Origin: Karstenula rhodostoma CBS 690.94
Taxonomy: Eukaryota; Ascomycota; Dothideomycetes; Pleosporales; Didymosphaeriaceae
NCBI GenBank assembly: GCA_010093485.1
Contig: MU001495.1
Location: 744,001 to 808,000 of the forward strand
Length of the DNA stretch: 64,000 nucleotides
Direction of reading: 5' to 3'
Of the stretch, positions 10,082 through 21,747 are shown piece by piece. Position 1 is the first letter of the stretch. Each line of letters begins with the position of its first letter. The notes under the pieces were generated by a model that saw only the letters and a list, made by a program, of their open reading frames with translations, was not told the DNA's origin and ran no database searches. The position numbers and the translations under genes are program-made.

Positions 10082-10914
10082 GCAACCCAGAACAAGTGTT
10101 ACGAGGGATTTGTGATCTGTGGCCGTCGTCGATGTGATTCTTGCCTCAGACATTCATCGTGTGGCTAATATCGCTTGGCTACGACCTACGGTGGAAGTTT
10201 GATGGACTGAGCAGCCGATGCTGCCGGTATCTACTTCTGGTAGCGGCTGAGCATATTGCATAAAATCACAACCGTGTAAAACCTGAACTTGTCTGCTCGT
10301 CTTTTGTTTGTTTCTTCCATGTGGAATCGCGACGCTGTGAGTAATATCGGTGGAAAATAGGTGCGTGCATGAGGAAGGTGTTGCTTCTTCGGTCATCTTC
10401 TAGCGCTTGATCCAGTAGTGCGCTGAAATTGTACCCATAGGTAGTACCATCTACTCGTCACAGATCTGAAAACGTGATACGCCGCCGTGTCCGTACAGCA
10501 CGTATTTCAGAATTGCATAATCTCCGACCGTCGAGAGCCTGAAGGTCCCCCCGCGCCTTGGATTGGTCGTGTCCTGCTCGACAGCATCATTTGACCAGTT
10601 TCTTGATAGACGTGTGTACGTCTTAGGACGAGCTTTACTTCCTGAAAGGCTTCGTGTCGTCAAAGATCCAAAACAGATTGCCGCGATTAATGTTCAAAAT
10701 TGCCAGTGCCTCTTGGTATTGGCGTGCCAATAGAATGGAATGGCGTCATTTGCGCTATAACCGACATCGAACGACCGAAACATGCTGGTAAAGCAGCCAG
10801 CCGGGTCCCATAACCGAAACACCAATGCACACACTCACCGGTGCTTGCGCTGAACCTTTAGGCGCCAGCCACCTCTGCCCAATTATATTATAGGGATAGT
10901 ACATAAAGCCCTCT
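10082..10914. other. Convergent intergenic region
   Basis: Over 800 bp between convergent genes. Only short unsupported ORFs; no repeat or RNA gene recognised. Confidence 0.5.
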
Positions 10915-12994
10915 CTACACTGAAGGTTGTGGAGCAAATTGCGGTTCGACATCGTGTATCGCCCCAGACTCTCGACCAAAGTCGAGGTCAAATTCAGTAT
11001 GCCAGTCATACGGTGCGTTGTACGAGGTTGCGCTGAGAGGATCAGACATGCTCGAAGCTGCTGTAGGATTGAACATTGACCACGAGTTCACAGTATCGTC
11101 CATCTGTTCTGTAAAGCAAATGTTGGGTGTTGCTTCTGCCGATATCTCTGACATCTGCGTTTGCATCGCTTTTTGTGCCAAAAAGTCTTGATAACCCTGT
11201 CTCACAGGTTCCAAGAGACGTTCGTATTCATTCAGACAGCGTCTCGCGGCAGGCCATCGTTCAGCGATGTTGCGAAAGCATGTAGCAAATCGTATGGTGT
11301 AATCTTCAATCATCTCGAACGAGTAAATTTCGGAGATTTGGCGAGGACAGAGACTCAGAATCCGGAGGAAAACCGTAGCGCAATTGAATACGTGGTGGCA
11401 AGGGTGAAACACGTATTTGATTCTTCCGTAGTCAGCATCGTTTTGTTGGCAGTATCCATTTGCAACCAAAACTGTATTGTGGAAGGCAACAAGAAGTTGA
11501 TCTGGGGGTGGCGAAGGAACCGCCTTGGTTGGACGGTAGACCGCTACCGCGACATACGGGAGTGTAATCTCGGAATACAACGTCATCTCCTTCCAGCGTT
11601 CCACGAAGCTCGGATCCCGATTGGCGGCTGCTGCTTCATATATCTCACTCTTCCATTTTTCGATTCTTTGCATACAGCCTTGCTTCCAGTGCTCTATGGA
11701 GGGGCAATCCTGCGGCAGTGGCTGTTCGTGCCACATAATCGAAGTGATCTCAGCCTCGAGTAGCCGGAACAGACATATGCGCCTGGAAGTAAACTTGGAT
11801 ACCCGTCCAGAGTAGTCTATCCCTGTCTGCTTTATGGAAGTGTCGTCCACCTCAACTGGAAACTCTACGTTTGTTGGCTGTATCGGCAACGTGAAAGGGT
11901 ATTGGAAGATGCAGCAGACCCCGATCTCCATTTCCCAAGCGCACCAAAACAAACGTCTTCTCATGTCACGTTGGTAAGCTGATATGGTGGAATCGTTGGG
12001 AAGCTCCTGATGAAGTCCGAGATCGATGACAGCCTGACTTATGAGACCGGTCAAAAGCCAAACGTCTGCCATGCTGGGATTAAGGAAAATGTATTGCGTC
12101 AACAAAAGTATAGCCTGCAGCCCGGGCACGTCGTTGGTCGCTACATCCGGGATGTACTGCATGGCTTGTCGCACAATGAGCGACGCCTGAGCGTTCGCTT
12201 GTTCCTGCTTTGTGCGTGCGGCCGTTGATAGCGAAATAGCCATGATGATGCTGACAATGTAGCGATCTCGTGATGTCGCCTGGCGTGGACTTGCCATGGG
12301 CACGTACACGGCATTGAACGCAGCGGTGACATCGTTCCGATGGTAGATGGGATACTGGGTGATGACTCGCTCCAGGTAGTTGTTGAACAAGCCGCTGGCA
12401 GTTCTCCAGGCGATGCTGTCCAGATAGTTTGTGTTGGTCTGCGGATTGATAATGGACCGCGGGTGGTTTTCGTCCAGATCTGTCGAGCCAACGGGCCCTC
12501 TTCGAGAGGGAAGCTGGGTTCCCTTGACGACACAACTGAGGAACGGTCGCTTCTGGGTCACGCCGAGAAACTTGGGGGTGATGTCTTGCATGGCCAGATC
12601 CACAAGGCCATCCGCGCGGGAGCATTTTCCGGTGCTGGAGCCAGGATTGGAGTCAGAGTCGTGAGAGGCAGCTGGAGAAGGAAAAGCAACACTGGGCCGT
12701 CCAGGCGTCCGCAAGGCCGTGTGAGTGTTGGCATTGTTGAGGGTTGCTATGTGGGCCTCCAGAAAGCCTGCGATGGACCGCGGGGCTTCTTTCTGGGTCG
12801 AAGAGTCAAAGCCCACGCACTCGACGCGGGCATCGACGCAGCGGGTGCAGGCCGGCACCTTGCCATCGCACTGTGCACAGGTTAGAGGGGCGCTGGCGTG
12901 CAGCGAGGCTGGACCAGGACAGCACCGAGAGTTTACGCTTGCGGCAGCGCGCGCAGGCAAGCACCCGCCGCCGCACCTTTGTGCGGTTCAACAT
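10915..12994 (-). CDS. Zn2Cys6 transcription factor with fungal-specific TF domain (regulator A)
   Basis: Exon 1 (12926-12994) and exon 2 (10915-12870) are separated by a 55-nt intron and give 674 aa. The splice completes the binuclear cluster: CARCRKRKLS joins CDGKVPACTRCVDARVEC, giving exactly CX2CX6CX6CX2CX6C near residues 14-41. The central part (about 200-450) is the fungal-specific transcription-factor domain, with IVSIIMAISLSTAAR, LLLTQYIFLNPSMADVWLL and RRRLFWCAWEMEI. The nuclear role as a DNA-binding regulator follows from the family; targets are unknown. It is divergent from a second Zn2Cys6 gene starting 279 bp away, so the two may be co-regulated. Reading the long ORF alone would miss the first three zinc ligands. 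Confidence 0.93.
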
Positions 12995-13273
12995 GGAGCA
13001 GGATCTCACGGGGGCGTAGCGGGCATGGCGGTGGCGGCGAGATGGTGATGGTAGCTCGCAGCTCGCAGCTCGCAGCTCGTAGTGGCAGCACTGGCAGCAC
13101 CGGCAGGCACCCTTGGCGAATGCAGGTGGCCGCTTCCCCAAGCGCGGGCCTAGGTAGATGCTAGATAACCCCTCACGTCCCGATAAACGCGCCGCTTCTC
13201 CATACACATCGCGCACGCCGCACGACGCCGCTGCCATCCTTCCCGCGGTGCCGCGGGCCCAGCATGGCGCGAC
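12995..13273. promoter_or_regulatory. Divergent promoter between two Zn2Cys6 genes
   Basis: A 279-bp head-to-head intergenic region. It contains a short tandem heptamer array (GCTCGCA-type) at about 13052-13080, followed by GGCAGCA/GGCAGCACC repeats; these are possible regulator sites or simple low complexity. Confidence 0.4.
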
Positions 13274-15172
13274 ATGTCTATCTCTATTGCCTCGCCCACC
13301 CTGCCGCCTGACATCGACCTCGATGCCTTGATCCAGAGCCTGCCCGCGTGCAAGCGGTGTCGTGAGTGCCGCCGTGGCTGCGACACGCTCCTACCCAAGT
13401 GCAGGCAAGTACCGCCCGCTGGTGGCTGCGACGGCGCCGCGTGTTGACAGCGCCAGGCAATGTACCAAGGCGGGCGTCGAGTGCTCGTTCTACGACCATG
13501 GCAGAGACGAGCTGCTGCCACGGAGGTGCGCCATCCACCCACTGGTGCTATGTTGTACCTCGTACCACCCGCGTCGCTAAGTCTGGCAGTTACATCGCGA
13601 AACTGATCGATCACGTGCACAAACTCAAGGCCCAAGCCGATCCTTCGCCTGCAGCCTCGGGTCCCACGCCCCAGGAGCCAGCTGCATCCACGCCCACGTC
13701 TGTGGTCCAGAATGACTTCTTCAACACTGACTCTATCGTGTCCGAGCCCCACGGACACCCGGCCCAGCCGGAGCACTACTTTGCCGAAGCTGCTGGGAGC
13801 TACCGCTACCTGGGCGCTGAAGCTTGTCTGGTCAAGTCTCCGCGACAGAAAGCCAAGCAGCTGAACTGGCCTATTGGCGAAGGAGACGATGACGATTGGC
13901 GAATAAGCATACAACAATCCGATGCCAAGAACCACGAGCTGGTTGAAGTGTACATCGACCAGATCCAGGCCCTTTACCCAATCTTGCATCTCTCAGCGCG
14001 CTATCTGGCCTCGGAACTGCCGTCAGATCTGTCCGATGTCGAGCTGTTTCACCTGAACATGATTTATTCCATTGGATGCCACGTCACGCCCCTCAGTCTC
14101 AGCAAGAAAGTCAGGCAGCAAGAGGGTTTTGGGAAGCTGTGGAACCCCAGCGATGATAGGCTCTGGAATAGATCCGGGCGCCACACGTACCGCATGGCTC
14201 ACACCCAAAACTACACACTTTTGGCGCAGAACTTCTTCGAGGTTGCAGAACACTACATGGAGGCTGCTACGGCTGATGCCACAATTGAAGGTCTACGAGC
14301 TATATTGCTGCTCGCTATCAACAGTCTATTTGACCCTTTGAGAGGCAACATTGGACAGCAGATTGCGCTTGCGACGAGGCTTGCACTCGCCTTGGAACAA
14401 AAGAGTCAAGAACTGAGTCCGAGTGACTTGGACATGGTCCATCGTATGCACACTACCATTTTCAGCTTGGAGAATGAGATCGCCACCGTTCTTGACCGGC
14501 CTGCCACATTTCCAGAACCTGTGAGTTGTCATGCGTTCACAGAGTTACGAAGCATGTTGATTTTGTTTAGGAGGGAGACTTGTGTTTTGATCTCCACAGA
14601 CCAGCAGACTATCTTTGTTCAATCTATCGGCTGCAGAACCGATGGCGCAAAGGCAACGCCGCGACTAAAGCTTGGGCGCTGAACCAACTTCCACCTCTAG
14701 ATCTAGGTGAGAAGTTGCCACCGAGCTTGCGTCTGATTCTTCATCAAACCCGTCTTCTCTTTGACCCAGTCTGGCAGACTGCGTGGCACGTTCTTGAGGC
14801 TGTCGTGGCCATAGGAAGCATCCACATCTATGTCACACCTCACTGGGTATATCGAGCAGCCACAGTTGTGATGAAAGAGAATTGGGGCGACTTCCATCCC
14901 ACCGATGTAATAACCCTCTACTCAAACGCGCTCGTGGTCCTTCAGACCTCTTCATGGAAATGGGGGAGTTCAGCCGCGCTTGCCGGATCCCTCGAGAACC
15001 TAATGCAGCAAAAGAGGCTCAAAACGACTGGAGACCTTTGGGACAAGACCCACACAGTTTACGACGTAAGATTCTAATCGTCCCGGTCTAGCTATGGCTT
15101 TCATTTATCCGACAACGTGTTAATTTTCTTTCTCAGATCCATCAGCTCCAGTTAGGACTTCCCTCCACCTAG
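13274..15172 (+). CDS. Zn2Cys6 transcription factor (regulator B)
   Basis: Five exons are proposed: 13274-13404, 13457-13525, 13590-14520, 14571-15065 and 15137-15172 (553 aa). The cluster reads ACKRCRECRRGCDTLLPKC then RQCTKAGVEC across intron 1, again CX2CX6CX6CX2CX6C. Intron 1 has a GC-AG boundary (AG/GCAAGT ... CCAG), the accepted non-canonical class; no GT donor preserves both the frame and the cysteines. DELLPRSYIAKLIDHVHKL is the linker and dimerisation region. The fungal TF domain follows, with HLNMIYSIGCHV, LRAILLLAINSLF and MVHRMHTTIFSLENEIATVLDRPATFPEP. Intron 4 has GTAAGA and CTCAG ends; if it is not used, the frame stops at 15077 instead. Target genes are unknown. It is divergent from regulator A. 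Confidence 0.9.
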
Positions 15173-16190
15173 CACAGGCCCTCGTTGTCGTCCGTCGCCT
15201 CCCCACCGTACCATTAACGTATCCGCCTCGCTCCAGGTGCCAGAAGCTGGTTTTTCTTCTTTTTCTTTCATACGTTTCAACGTGGGAGACTCAGTCAACT
15301 ATGTTCGTACCTTGGGCCCACAACGATGGACTGGAATTAATATCAGCAGACACGTCGCCGCCGCACCAACGGATGATCGTCTACGATGTGAACAGAAAGG
15401 CATATTGATCGTGCTCCTTGAATTGCGATGCACTGCACGTTGGAACAACCCGCACGTTGCAATGATGTCGTTGTCGTTGTCGTTGTCGGTGTCGGTGTCG
15501 GTGTCGGCGTTGGAAAGAAGAAGAATCGAAATTGCACCGTAGTGCGCATGAAATAGGAACGACGCGTTTGTCGCGCGATTAGACATTTGGCGCCGTTGAG
15601 CTCAATTGGGAAACTGATGCGGCGAACAATAACTTCATAGTTTGAATATTTACATTACATAGATTGAAGAGTAATCCCCCCGCCACATGGTCCGCCAGAC
15701 GAGCAACGGGTCCGGTTCATGTATATTGCATGGGGTCGGTTGGGAGGATCGAGTGAGTGGACACGTCATGTTGTCGAATCGCGAGGAAACAATCACTCCA
15801 CAAACAAGGCATTGGGAAGCGCAATGGGTCTTCAAGTCATCATCATTTCTAATAGTACATACATGAGTCATCAGAAAGAAGAGACGAGACAAGGGGATGC
15901 CTACAGTCCTTCATTGCAAAATGCTAGACTAAGGCGCAAGTATCTGGTGATATTGCAAAGTCTAATAACAGCTGTCAGACCATAAGACCAGACCAATCAT
16001 ACCGCCCAGGCAGACTCCGATCACTTTTCCTAACCATGATATGACGAGATAAGTAAACCGACGACTAAATGCCATGGTATGATGATAGATAGGCAACTCC
16101 GGACTTCCATACACAAACGCATCAAGTGAGCGTTGACCACGGTGATCAAACGGCGATCATGGGAACCCGGGGACCTGCAATCGTCGGATT
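15173..16190. other. Convergent intergenic region, about 1 kb
   Basis: The 3' flanks of two convergent genes, with a hexanucleotide microsatellite at 15467-15508; no coding signal. Confidence 0.55.
15467..15508. repeat. Hexanucleotide microsatellite
   Basis: About seven copies of GTCGTT changing to GTCGGT; non-coding and prone to length change. Confidence 0.9.
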
Positions 16191-17479
16191 CTAAGCGGCG
16201 GCGGCAGCGGGGGCGGCGGCCGGGGTCTCGGTAGACTCGGCAGGGGCGTCGGCAGCATCTCCGGCGGGAGCAGTGGCAGCAGCCTCGCCCTCGGCAGGAG
16301 CCTCCGGGTGGTCGTCCTCCTTTCCGGGGGAGTCGATGGCGACCTTGACGGCGATCTCGCGACCCTCGATCTCCTTGCCGTTCATCTCGTTGCAAGCCTT
16401 CTGCTGAAGTTCCTCAGAGCCAAGAGTGACGAAGCCGAAGCCACGACCCTTGCGAGGCTCGCCGCGGGCCTGGAGCTTCTTGACCATGAAGCGGGGGATA
16501 GGGCGGAGAGCGATCTTGGCGTTGACAGGGGAGTAGTCCTTGAAGATCTCAAGGAGCTGCAGGACGTTAATACATACATCTTACATGATACACAGACGAG
16601 TCAACTTACGCGGTCTTCCTTGAGGTCGTAGGGAAGGTTGGCGACCATGACCTTGGTCTTGGAGGGGACACCGTCCTCGGGAGGACCGCGCTGCTTGCGC
16701 TCGCGGGGAGCGGCCTTTGTTTCAGTCTTGTCAGCGGTGAGCGCCTCGTTGGTGGTTTCGGTGAGTCCTACAACTTGGCCAGGGACATTGGTGGGAGTGC
16801 TGTCGGCAGGGGCAGCATCGACGAGTTCGACCTGTTCGGCACCGTCGGTACCTTCGGCCTTCTGCGTGTTAGTTAGACTCATTCACATTGCTGGGGGTCA
16901 AAGAACTTACGCCGCCACGTCCACCACGTCCGCCACGGCCACCGCGTCCACGGCCGCGTCCACGTCCGCGAGTAGAGGCCCGACGACGCTGCTCGCCGCC
17001 GCTGGCACCCTCGGCGCCGCTGCCGGTGCCTTCGGCGTGCTGCTCGGGGGTGCGGGCGAGCTGGATCGAGACCTTGCGCTCGAGGATAGCCTTGCCGTTG
17101 AGCTCGGCAATGGCGCGCTCGGCCTCAGAGGGGGTGGAGAGAGCCACGAAGGCGTAGCCGACGGGGCGCGAGGTGCGAGGGTTGGTGGGGATGGTGACGG
17201 ACTCGCTGGGGGGCGCGTTAGTGTGTTGTCGAGGTTTGCGTGGCTACGTCACACGAGCGGCGGGCGCACTTACACAAGGTAGTCCTTGAAGAAATCCTTC
17301 AACTCCCCCTCGGTGGTCGCGTACGCGAGGTTTCCAATGTAGAGTCGTCTACCCTCGGCGGCGCTGGCCAGGACAGCGTCGTTGTCGGCTGCCGTGGGCT
17401 GGGAGCCAGCGGGCTCGTTGGTGTTCTCGAGGGAAGTGTTGGCCATCTGGGCGGTGACACTGTCGACAGAGGTGGACAT
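16191..17479 (-). CDS. RNA-binding protein with two RRMs and an RGG-like linker
   Basis: Four exons (17274-17479, 16911-17205, 16610-16861, 16191-16556) give 372 aa. RRM1 starts near residue 45 with RNP2 LYIGNLAY and RNP1 VGYAFVAL. The linker is an Arg/Gly run (RGRGRGRGRGGRGGRGGRGG) ending at an exon boundary. RRM2 has VMVANLPYDL and GRGFGFVTL. The acidic, Ala/Pro-rich tail ends in a poly-Ala stretch. All donors are GTAAGT, and frames join without loss. Such proteins bind single-stranded RNA in mRNA processing or transport; the architecture suggests a nucleolin- or Sbp1/Gbp2-like protein, but no orthologue is assigned. The long pyrimidine-rich region upstream is its promoter and leader. Confidence 0.92.
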
Positions 17480-18264
17480 GGTTGCAGTTCGAGTGATTGA
17501 CGACACGAAGAGAGAGCGTGCGGGTGACTTGAGGGAAACTTGGAGTCCGGGTTGACCTGGAGAGGTTGACCGTGAACAGGTGTTTGTGGGGGATGGGGCT
17601 TGTCGGACCGCCGGAGAGGTGGAACTGGATTGTCGAGGGGGGTGGTGTGGGAAGCTACGAGCCCGAGAGGTGAAGGGTGAGCGGGAGTTTGATGGTGCTG
17701 TGGAGTGTTGACTTGGCTTGGGGGGGAGAGGGCGGCAGGTAAAGGAGCTAAATATTTCGAAGGGGAGCAGGCGCACGGGTGCTGCGAGGGCGCGCCTGCC
17801 CGTAAGCGGCGTGCTAAGCGAGCGCTTTCCATGCCAGCGAGGCCACCCTGGGCGGCGGCGATGGGGCAGCGGACGTGGGCGGGCAGCAGCCACTGGAATA
17901 GGGGCGCCGGCGACGATGCAGTGTCCGAGTGTCGCCAGTGCCGCTGGCAGAGCCTCGAGCCTCACGCACTCGCAAAACATGGATGCATGCAGCGCGGCCA
18001 GGAAAGGGGCCGACGGGTGACTAAGCGGGGCGCCACACAGGCATGCGCCACACTGCACCCTGCACCTCGACGCGAACGCCACCTCGACATATTCACGCCC
18101 GCGCAGACCCTAACCCCAGACACTAGCCCGCCGTCTGCTGTGTGCGGCTGCTAATCTGCACCCATCAAGCCTGCCGCGGTGGACCCCTTCGCTTGACGCC
18201 GGGCTCGACCCCCTGGACCATCATTCTCTCGAGTCCCATTCCGCTGCCCCCACGACCATTTGCC
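17480..18264. promoter_or_regulatory. Divergent promoter region of RRM gene and TAH18
   Basis: A 785-bp head-to-head gap. On the minus strand it is pyrimidine-rich near the RRM gene, as in constitutively expressed fungal genes; no specific site recognised. Confidence 0.4.
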
Positions 18265-20437
18265 ATGGCCGCGCCCGCACCCGCACCCTCATCCGCACGC
18301 CGCGCCCTGGTCGTCTACGGCTCCGAGACGGGAACCGCCCAGGACGTCGCAGAAGAGCTGGGGAGGATCGCCGCACGCCTGCGCTTCGACACTGAAGTCG
18401 CCGAGCTGGACGCCATCGGCCTTGTATGCACTACTGTAGACGGAGAGTCCGAGTCCGAGTCTGAGTCTGACCAACCTATCAGAACCAGCTGCTTCAACAC
18501 TCTGTAGTCCTCATATCCATCTCCACCACGGGCCAGGGCGAGCTCCCTGCTAACAGCCAGAAATTCTGGAGAGCGCTGCGCAGCGCCCGGCTTCGGCCCG
18601 GGTGCCTGCATCAGCTGAGATTTGCTTCCTTTGGTCTTGGTGATACCTCGTACCCAAAGTGAGTCGATGTCGTCTTGGCGTACAGCATAGGATTCTGATT
18701 GGCAAGGTTCAACTGGGCGCACCGGAAACTCTACAACCGTTTGACCCAGCTCGGCGCGCGGCCCATCTGCGACCGTGGAGAATCCGACGAACAGCACCCT
18801 GAAGGGTAGGTTTGCCATTCTATTTCTCCTCTCCATGTCCATCTCATGTGTCTCGTTTCTATCTCGGTTTCCTTGTTTCCTTGTTTCCTTGTCACAAATA
18901 AACAAGCCTAACGCCATGTCAATGATAGGGTCGATGGCTCCTTCCTACCTTGGTCGACCACGCTGCGGCACCGCTTGCTAGAACAGTATCCTTTGCCCGA
19001 GGGTACCGAACCAATACCAGATGATGTACTGCTAGAGCCGAAATGGCTTCTTGATTTCGTAGACGACAACAGACAGCATCGAGAAGCTGAAAGCGACAAA
19101 GTAGTGCAGAACGATGCCGAGGAAGTCCCACCCGATAACCTCTTGGATATACCGGGAGGACTCACAGCTAGCATCGCTTCCAACGATCGTGTAACACCCA
19201 CGTCTCACTGGCAAGATGTCCGCCAGCTCAACCTCGACGTTTCCGACTATCACCCATATATACCGGGAGATGTTCTGACCATCTATCCAAAGAACTTCCC
19301 CACCGACGTCAACGAGCTGCTCTCCGTCATGAAGTGGACCTCTGTCGCCGACATTCCCCTCCGATTCACGCCGTCCTCGCCCGCCACCCTACCAACATCC
19401 CGCCTTCCCATACCACACTTCACATCAACAACAACTCTCACTCTCCGTACCCTGCTGACTAATCACCTCGACATCATGAGCATTCCCCGTCGCTCCTTCT
19501 TCGCTCAACTCGCCCACTTCACATCCGACGAATTCCAAAAACAAAGGCTCCTCGAGTTCACAGATCCAGAATACATCGACGAGCTATACGACTACACCTC
19601 CCGTCCGCGCCGCTCCATCCTCGAAGTTCTGCAAGAGTTCGAAACCGTCAAGATCCCATGGCAGCGCCTCTGCAGCATCATACCAACTGTGCGCGGCCGC
19701 CAATTCAGCATCGCTTCCGCCCTCGACCCTGCCGCTGAAGCAAAAAAGCAAACGAGGATAGAGCTGCTTATTGCCATCGTGAAGTATAAAACTGTCATCA
19801 AGAGGATAAGGCAGGGTGTTTGCACGAGATATGTCGCAAGTCTGAGACCGGGACAGCGCATCACCGTCACGCTGCAGAAGGGTGGGCTGGGCGTGACCAA
19901 AAAGGAGACGGAGCGGCCCGTGGTCATGGTGGGCCCGGGCACGGGCATCGCGCCTATGCGGGCGCTGACGTACCAGCGGAAGTTTTGGCGGGAGGAGTCG
20001 CAGCACAAGGACATTGGAGCGAGGGACATGCTGTTCTTCGGCTGCCGGAACGCAGAATCCGACTACTACTTCAAGGACGAGTGGGCTCAGCTGCAGAAGG
20101 AAGGCATCCCGTTGGATGTGTTTGTGGCATTTTCAAGGGACCAGGTGGGTTATTCAGTCTTTTGTCGTTTGTGAGGTAAACCATGCTGATGTTGGTGCAG
20201 AGAGAGAAGGTGTATGTGCAGGACCTCGTTCGCCAGCAGAGTGCGCGCGTGTATGAGGCGCTTGCGAAGCGCGACGGCATCGTGTATATCTGTGGTTCTT
20301 CGGGCAGAATGCCGCAGGCAATCCGCGAAGCACTCATTGAGGCATTCCAGAGCCACGGTAACCTGGACCGGACAGCAGCTGAAGCGTATCTAGCAGCGAT
20401 GGAGAAGAGTGGGCGATACAAGCAGGAGACATGGTAG
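18265..20437 (+). CDS. TAH18: NADPH-dependent diflavin oxidoreductase (Tah18/NDOR1)
   Basis: Five exons (18265-18423, 18483-18658, 18707-18805, 18929-20144, 20201-20437) give 628 aa, the usual size. The N-terminal flavodoxin domain has VVYGSETGTAQDVAEEL (FMN phosphate loop), ISTTGQGELP and FGLGDTSYPKFNW. The FAD domain has RQFSIAS and the NADPH domain has MVGPGTGIAPMRA, FGCRN and YICGSSGRMP, ending in the typical W. The enzyme passes electrons from NADPH to the Dre2 Fe-S protein in cytosolic Fe-S assembly and is essential in yeast (family knowledge). Intron 1 contains GAGTCC/GAGTCT repeats at about 18444-18470. It converges on the F-box gene, with 116 bp between stop codons. Confidence 0.95.
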
Positions 20438-20553
20438 CTTCAAGCTCCTGCGTACTCGCAGAATCAAAGTACAAGAGAGCGAATATCCTCGCCCTCTTCA
20501 TCCTCTAACGTACTATCCCCATCCCTACCGAGTTTACTCACATGCCTTCCCAT

Positions 20554-21747
20554 CTATCTCTCCAACAACCACCTCTCCATCTCTCTCCCACCGTCCTCGT
20601 CCATATTCCACCCAGTTCCAACCCCCTGCCCGATCTCGCCCCCAAACTCCCCACACAACCAAACCACCTCGAGCGCCCCCAACCTCCCCTTCAACGCCGC
20701 AAACAGCGCCAACCACGACCCCCTCGGCCAAAGCCTCATCCGATGCATTCTGAGCACCCTCAGCGTCCCCGCACGACGCAGCAAAAACTCCTCCAAAAAG
20801 TCCTGCGCCACATCAAACTGATGCACCTCTAGCTCGCGGAGTGCAGGGAGGCCATCCCGCGCCGGAAACACATCCGCGAGGTTCGGCAGCGGCGCATCGT
20901 GATCGACGTCAGCCCACCAACTCGCCGAGTTCAGCCACAACCTCAACGCGCGCAGGTGCGGCATGGCGCCGAGCAAGCGCTGGATTCTACCCACGTTCCT
21001 CTTCCGCATGCCCAGCACCAACTCCAGACTCGTGACGTGCGCCAGGGCGAGTTCGAACCCCTGCACCACTCCCCCGGCGGGAGCAGCGCACAGGGTGAGA
21101 TGCTCGACGCGGAGCGCGGTGAGCGGACGGCCCGCGGCGTGCGCGGCGAGGGTCCCGGCGTGCATTTCGTAGAGGCCTGTTGATTCGACGGCTTGGCAGA
21201 GGCCGCGGCAGCGGGGGCAGCCGCGGGTTGCTTTCCATGCTGGGGGCCAGGGGTCGGGGGTGGCGTCGGGGTCGAGAGAGAGGCGGTGGGCCCAGCCGTC
21301 GTTGCCGTAGGCGCTGGGGGAAGTGCGGGAGGTGAGGACGTGGAGGGTTTTCAGGGTGGGGAAGCCGGAGAAGATGGCGGCGAGGACGGAGACGCCTAGA
21401 CTGGGGCTCGATTGCTCGTCTGTGTGCGTGGGAGGGGCAGGGGCAGGGGCTGGGCGTCCGAGGATGTATTTCAGCTCGCGGGTGCGGAGGCCTTCCAGGA
21501 ATGCTCGCGCCTCGAACTCGGCGCCCGTGGTGTTCCAGAGGAGGTGCTTGACATGGCGGCCGCATTCGCGCTGAGAGATGTGTGCTAGACGCTGCAGGCT
21601 TTCCAGCGACGTGCGGAAGTGCAGGCGCTCGAACAACGGCGGCGTCCCTGCGATGGCGAAGCTGCGGCTTACGAGACGGTACACGGCTGTGTCTTGTCTG
21701 TCCAGGTAGCGGAGGATCTCGTCGTGGATTTCGGGCGGGAGTTGCAT
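20554..21747 (-). CDS. F-box/LRR-like protein
   Basis: A single exon encodes 397 aa starting MQLPPEIHDEILRYLD, a standard F-box opening that would bind Skp1 in an SCF ubiquitin ligase. YRLVSRSFAIAGTPPLFERLHF completes the F-box. The rest consists of loosely repeated leucine-rich segments (TSLELVLGMR, LRALRLWLNSASWW, LRVLRMHRMRLWPRGSW), interrupted by an Ala/Pro insert and a CPRCRGLC pair. The open frame extends upstream of 21747 only with a non-ATG codon, so 21747 is the start. The substrate is unknown. The codon third position is very GC-rich compared with the AT-richer genes after 48 kb. Confidence 0.8.
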   Translation of the reverse strand: MQLPPEIHDEILRYLDRQDTAVYRLVSRSFAIAGTPPLFERLHFRTSLESLQRLAHISQRECGRHVKHLLWNTTGAEFEARAFLEGLRTRELKYILGRPAPAPAPPTHTDEQSSPSLGVSVLAAIFSGFPTLKTLHVLTSRTSPSAYGNDGWAHRLSLDPDATPDPWPPAWKATRGCPRCRGLCQAVESTGLYEMHAGTLAAHAAGRPLTALRVEHLTLCAAPAGGVVQGFELALAHVTSLELVLGMRKRNVGRIQRLLGAMPHLRALRLWLNSASWWADVDHDAPLPNLADVFPARDGLPALRELEVHQFDVAQDFLEEFLLRRAGTLRVLRMHRMRLWPRGSWLALFAALKGRLGALEVVWLCGEFGGEIGQGVGTGWNMDEDGGREMERWLLER

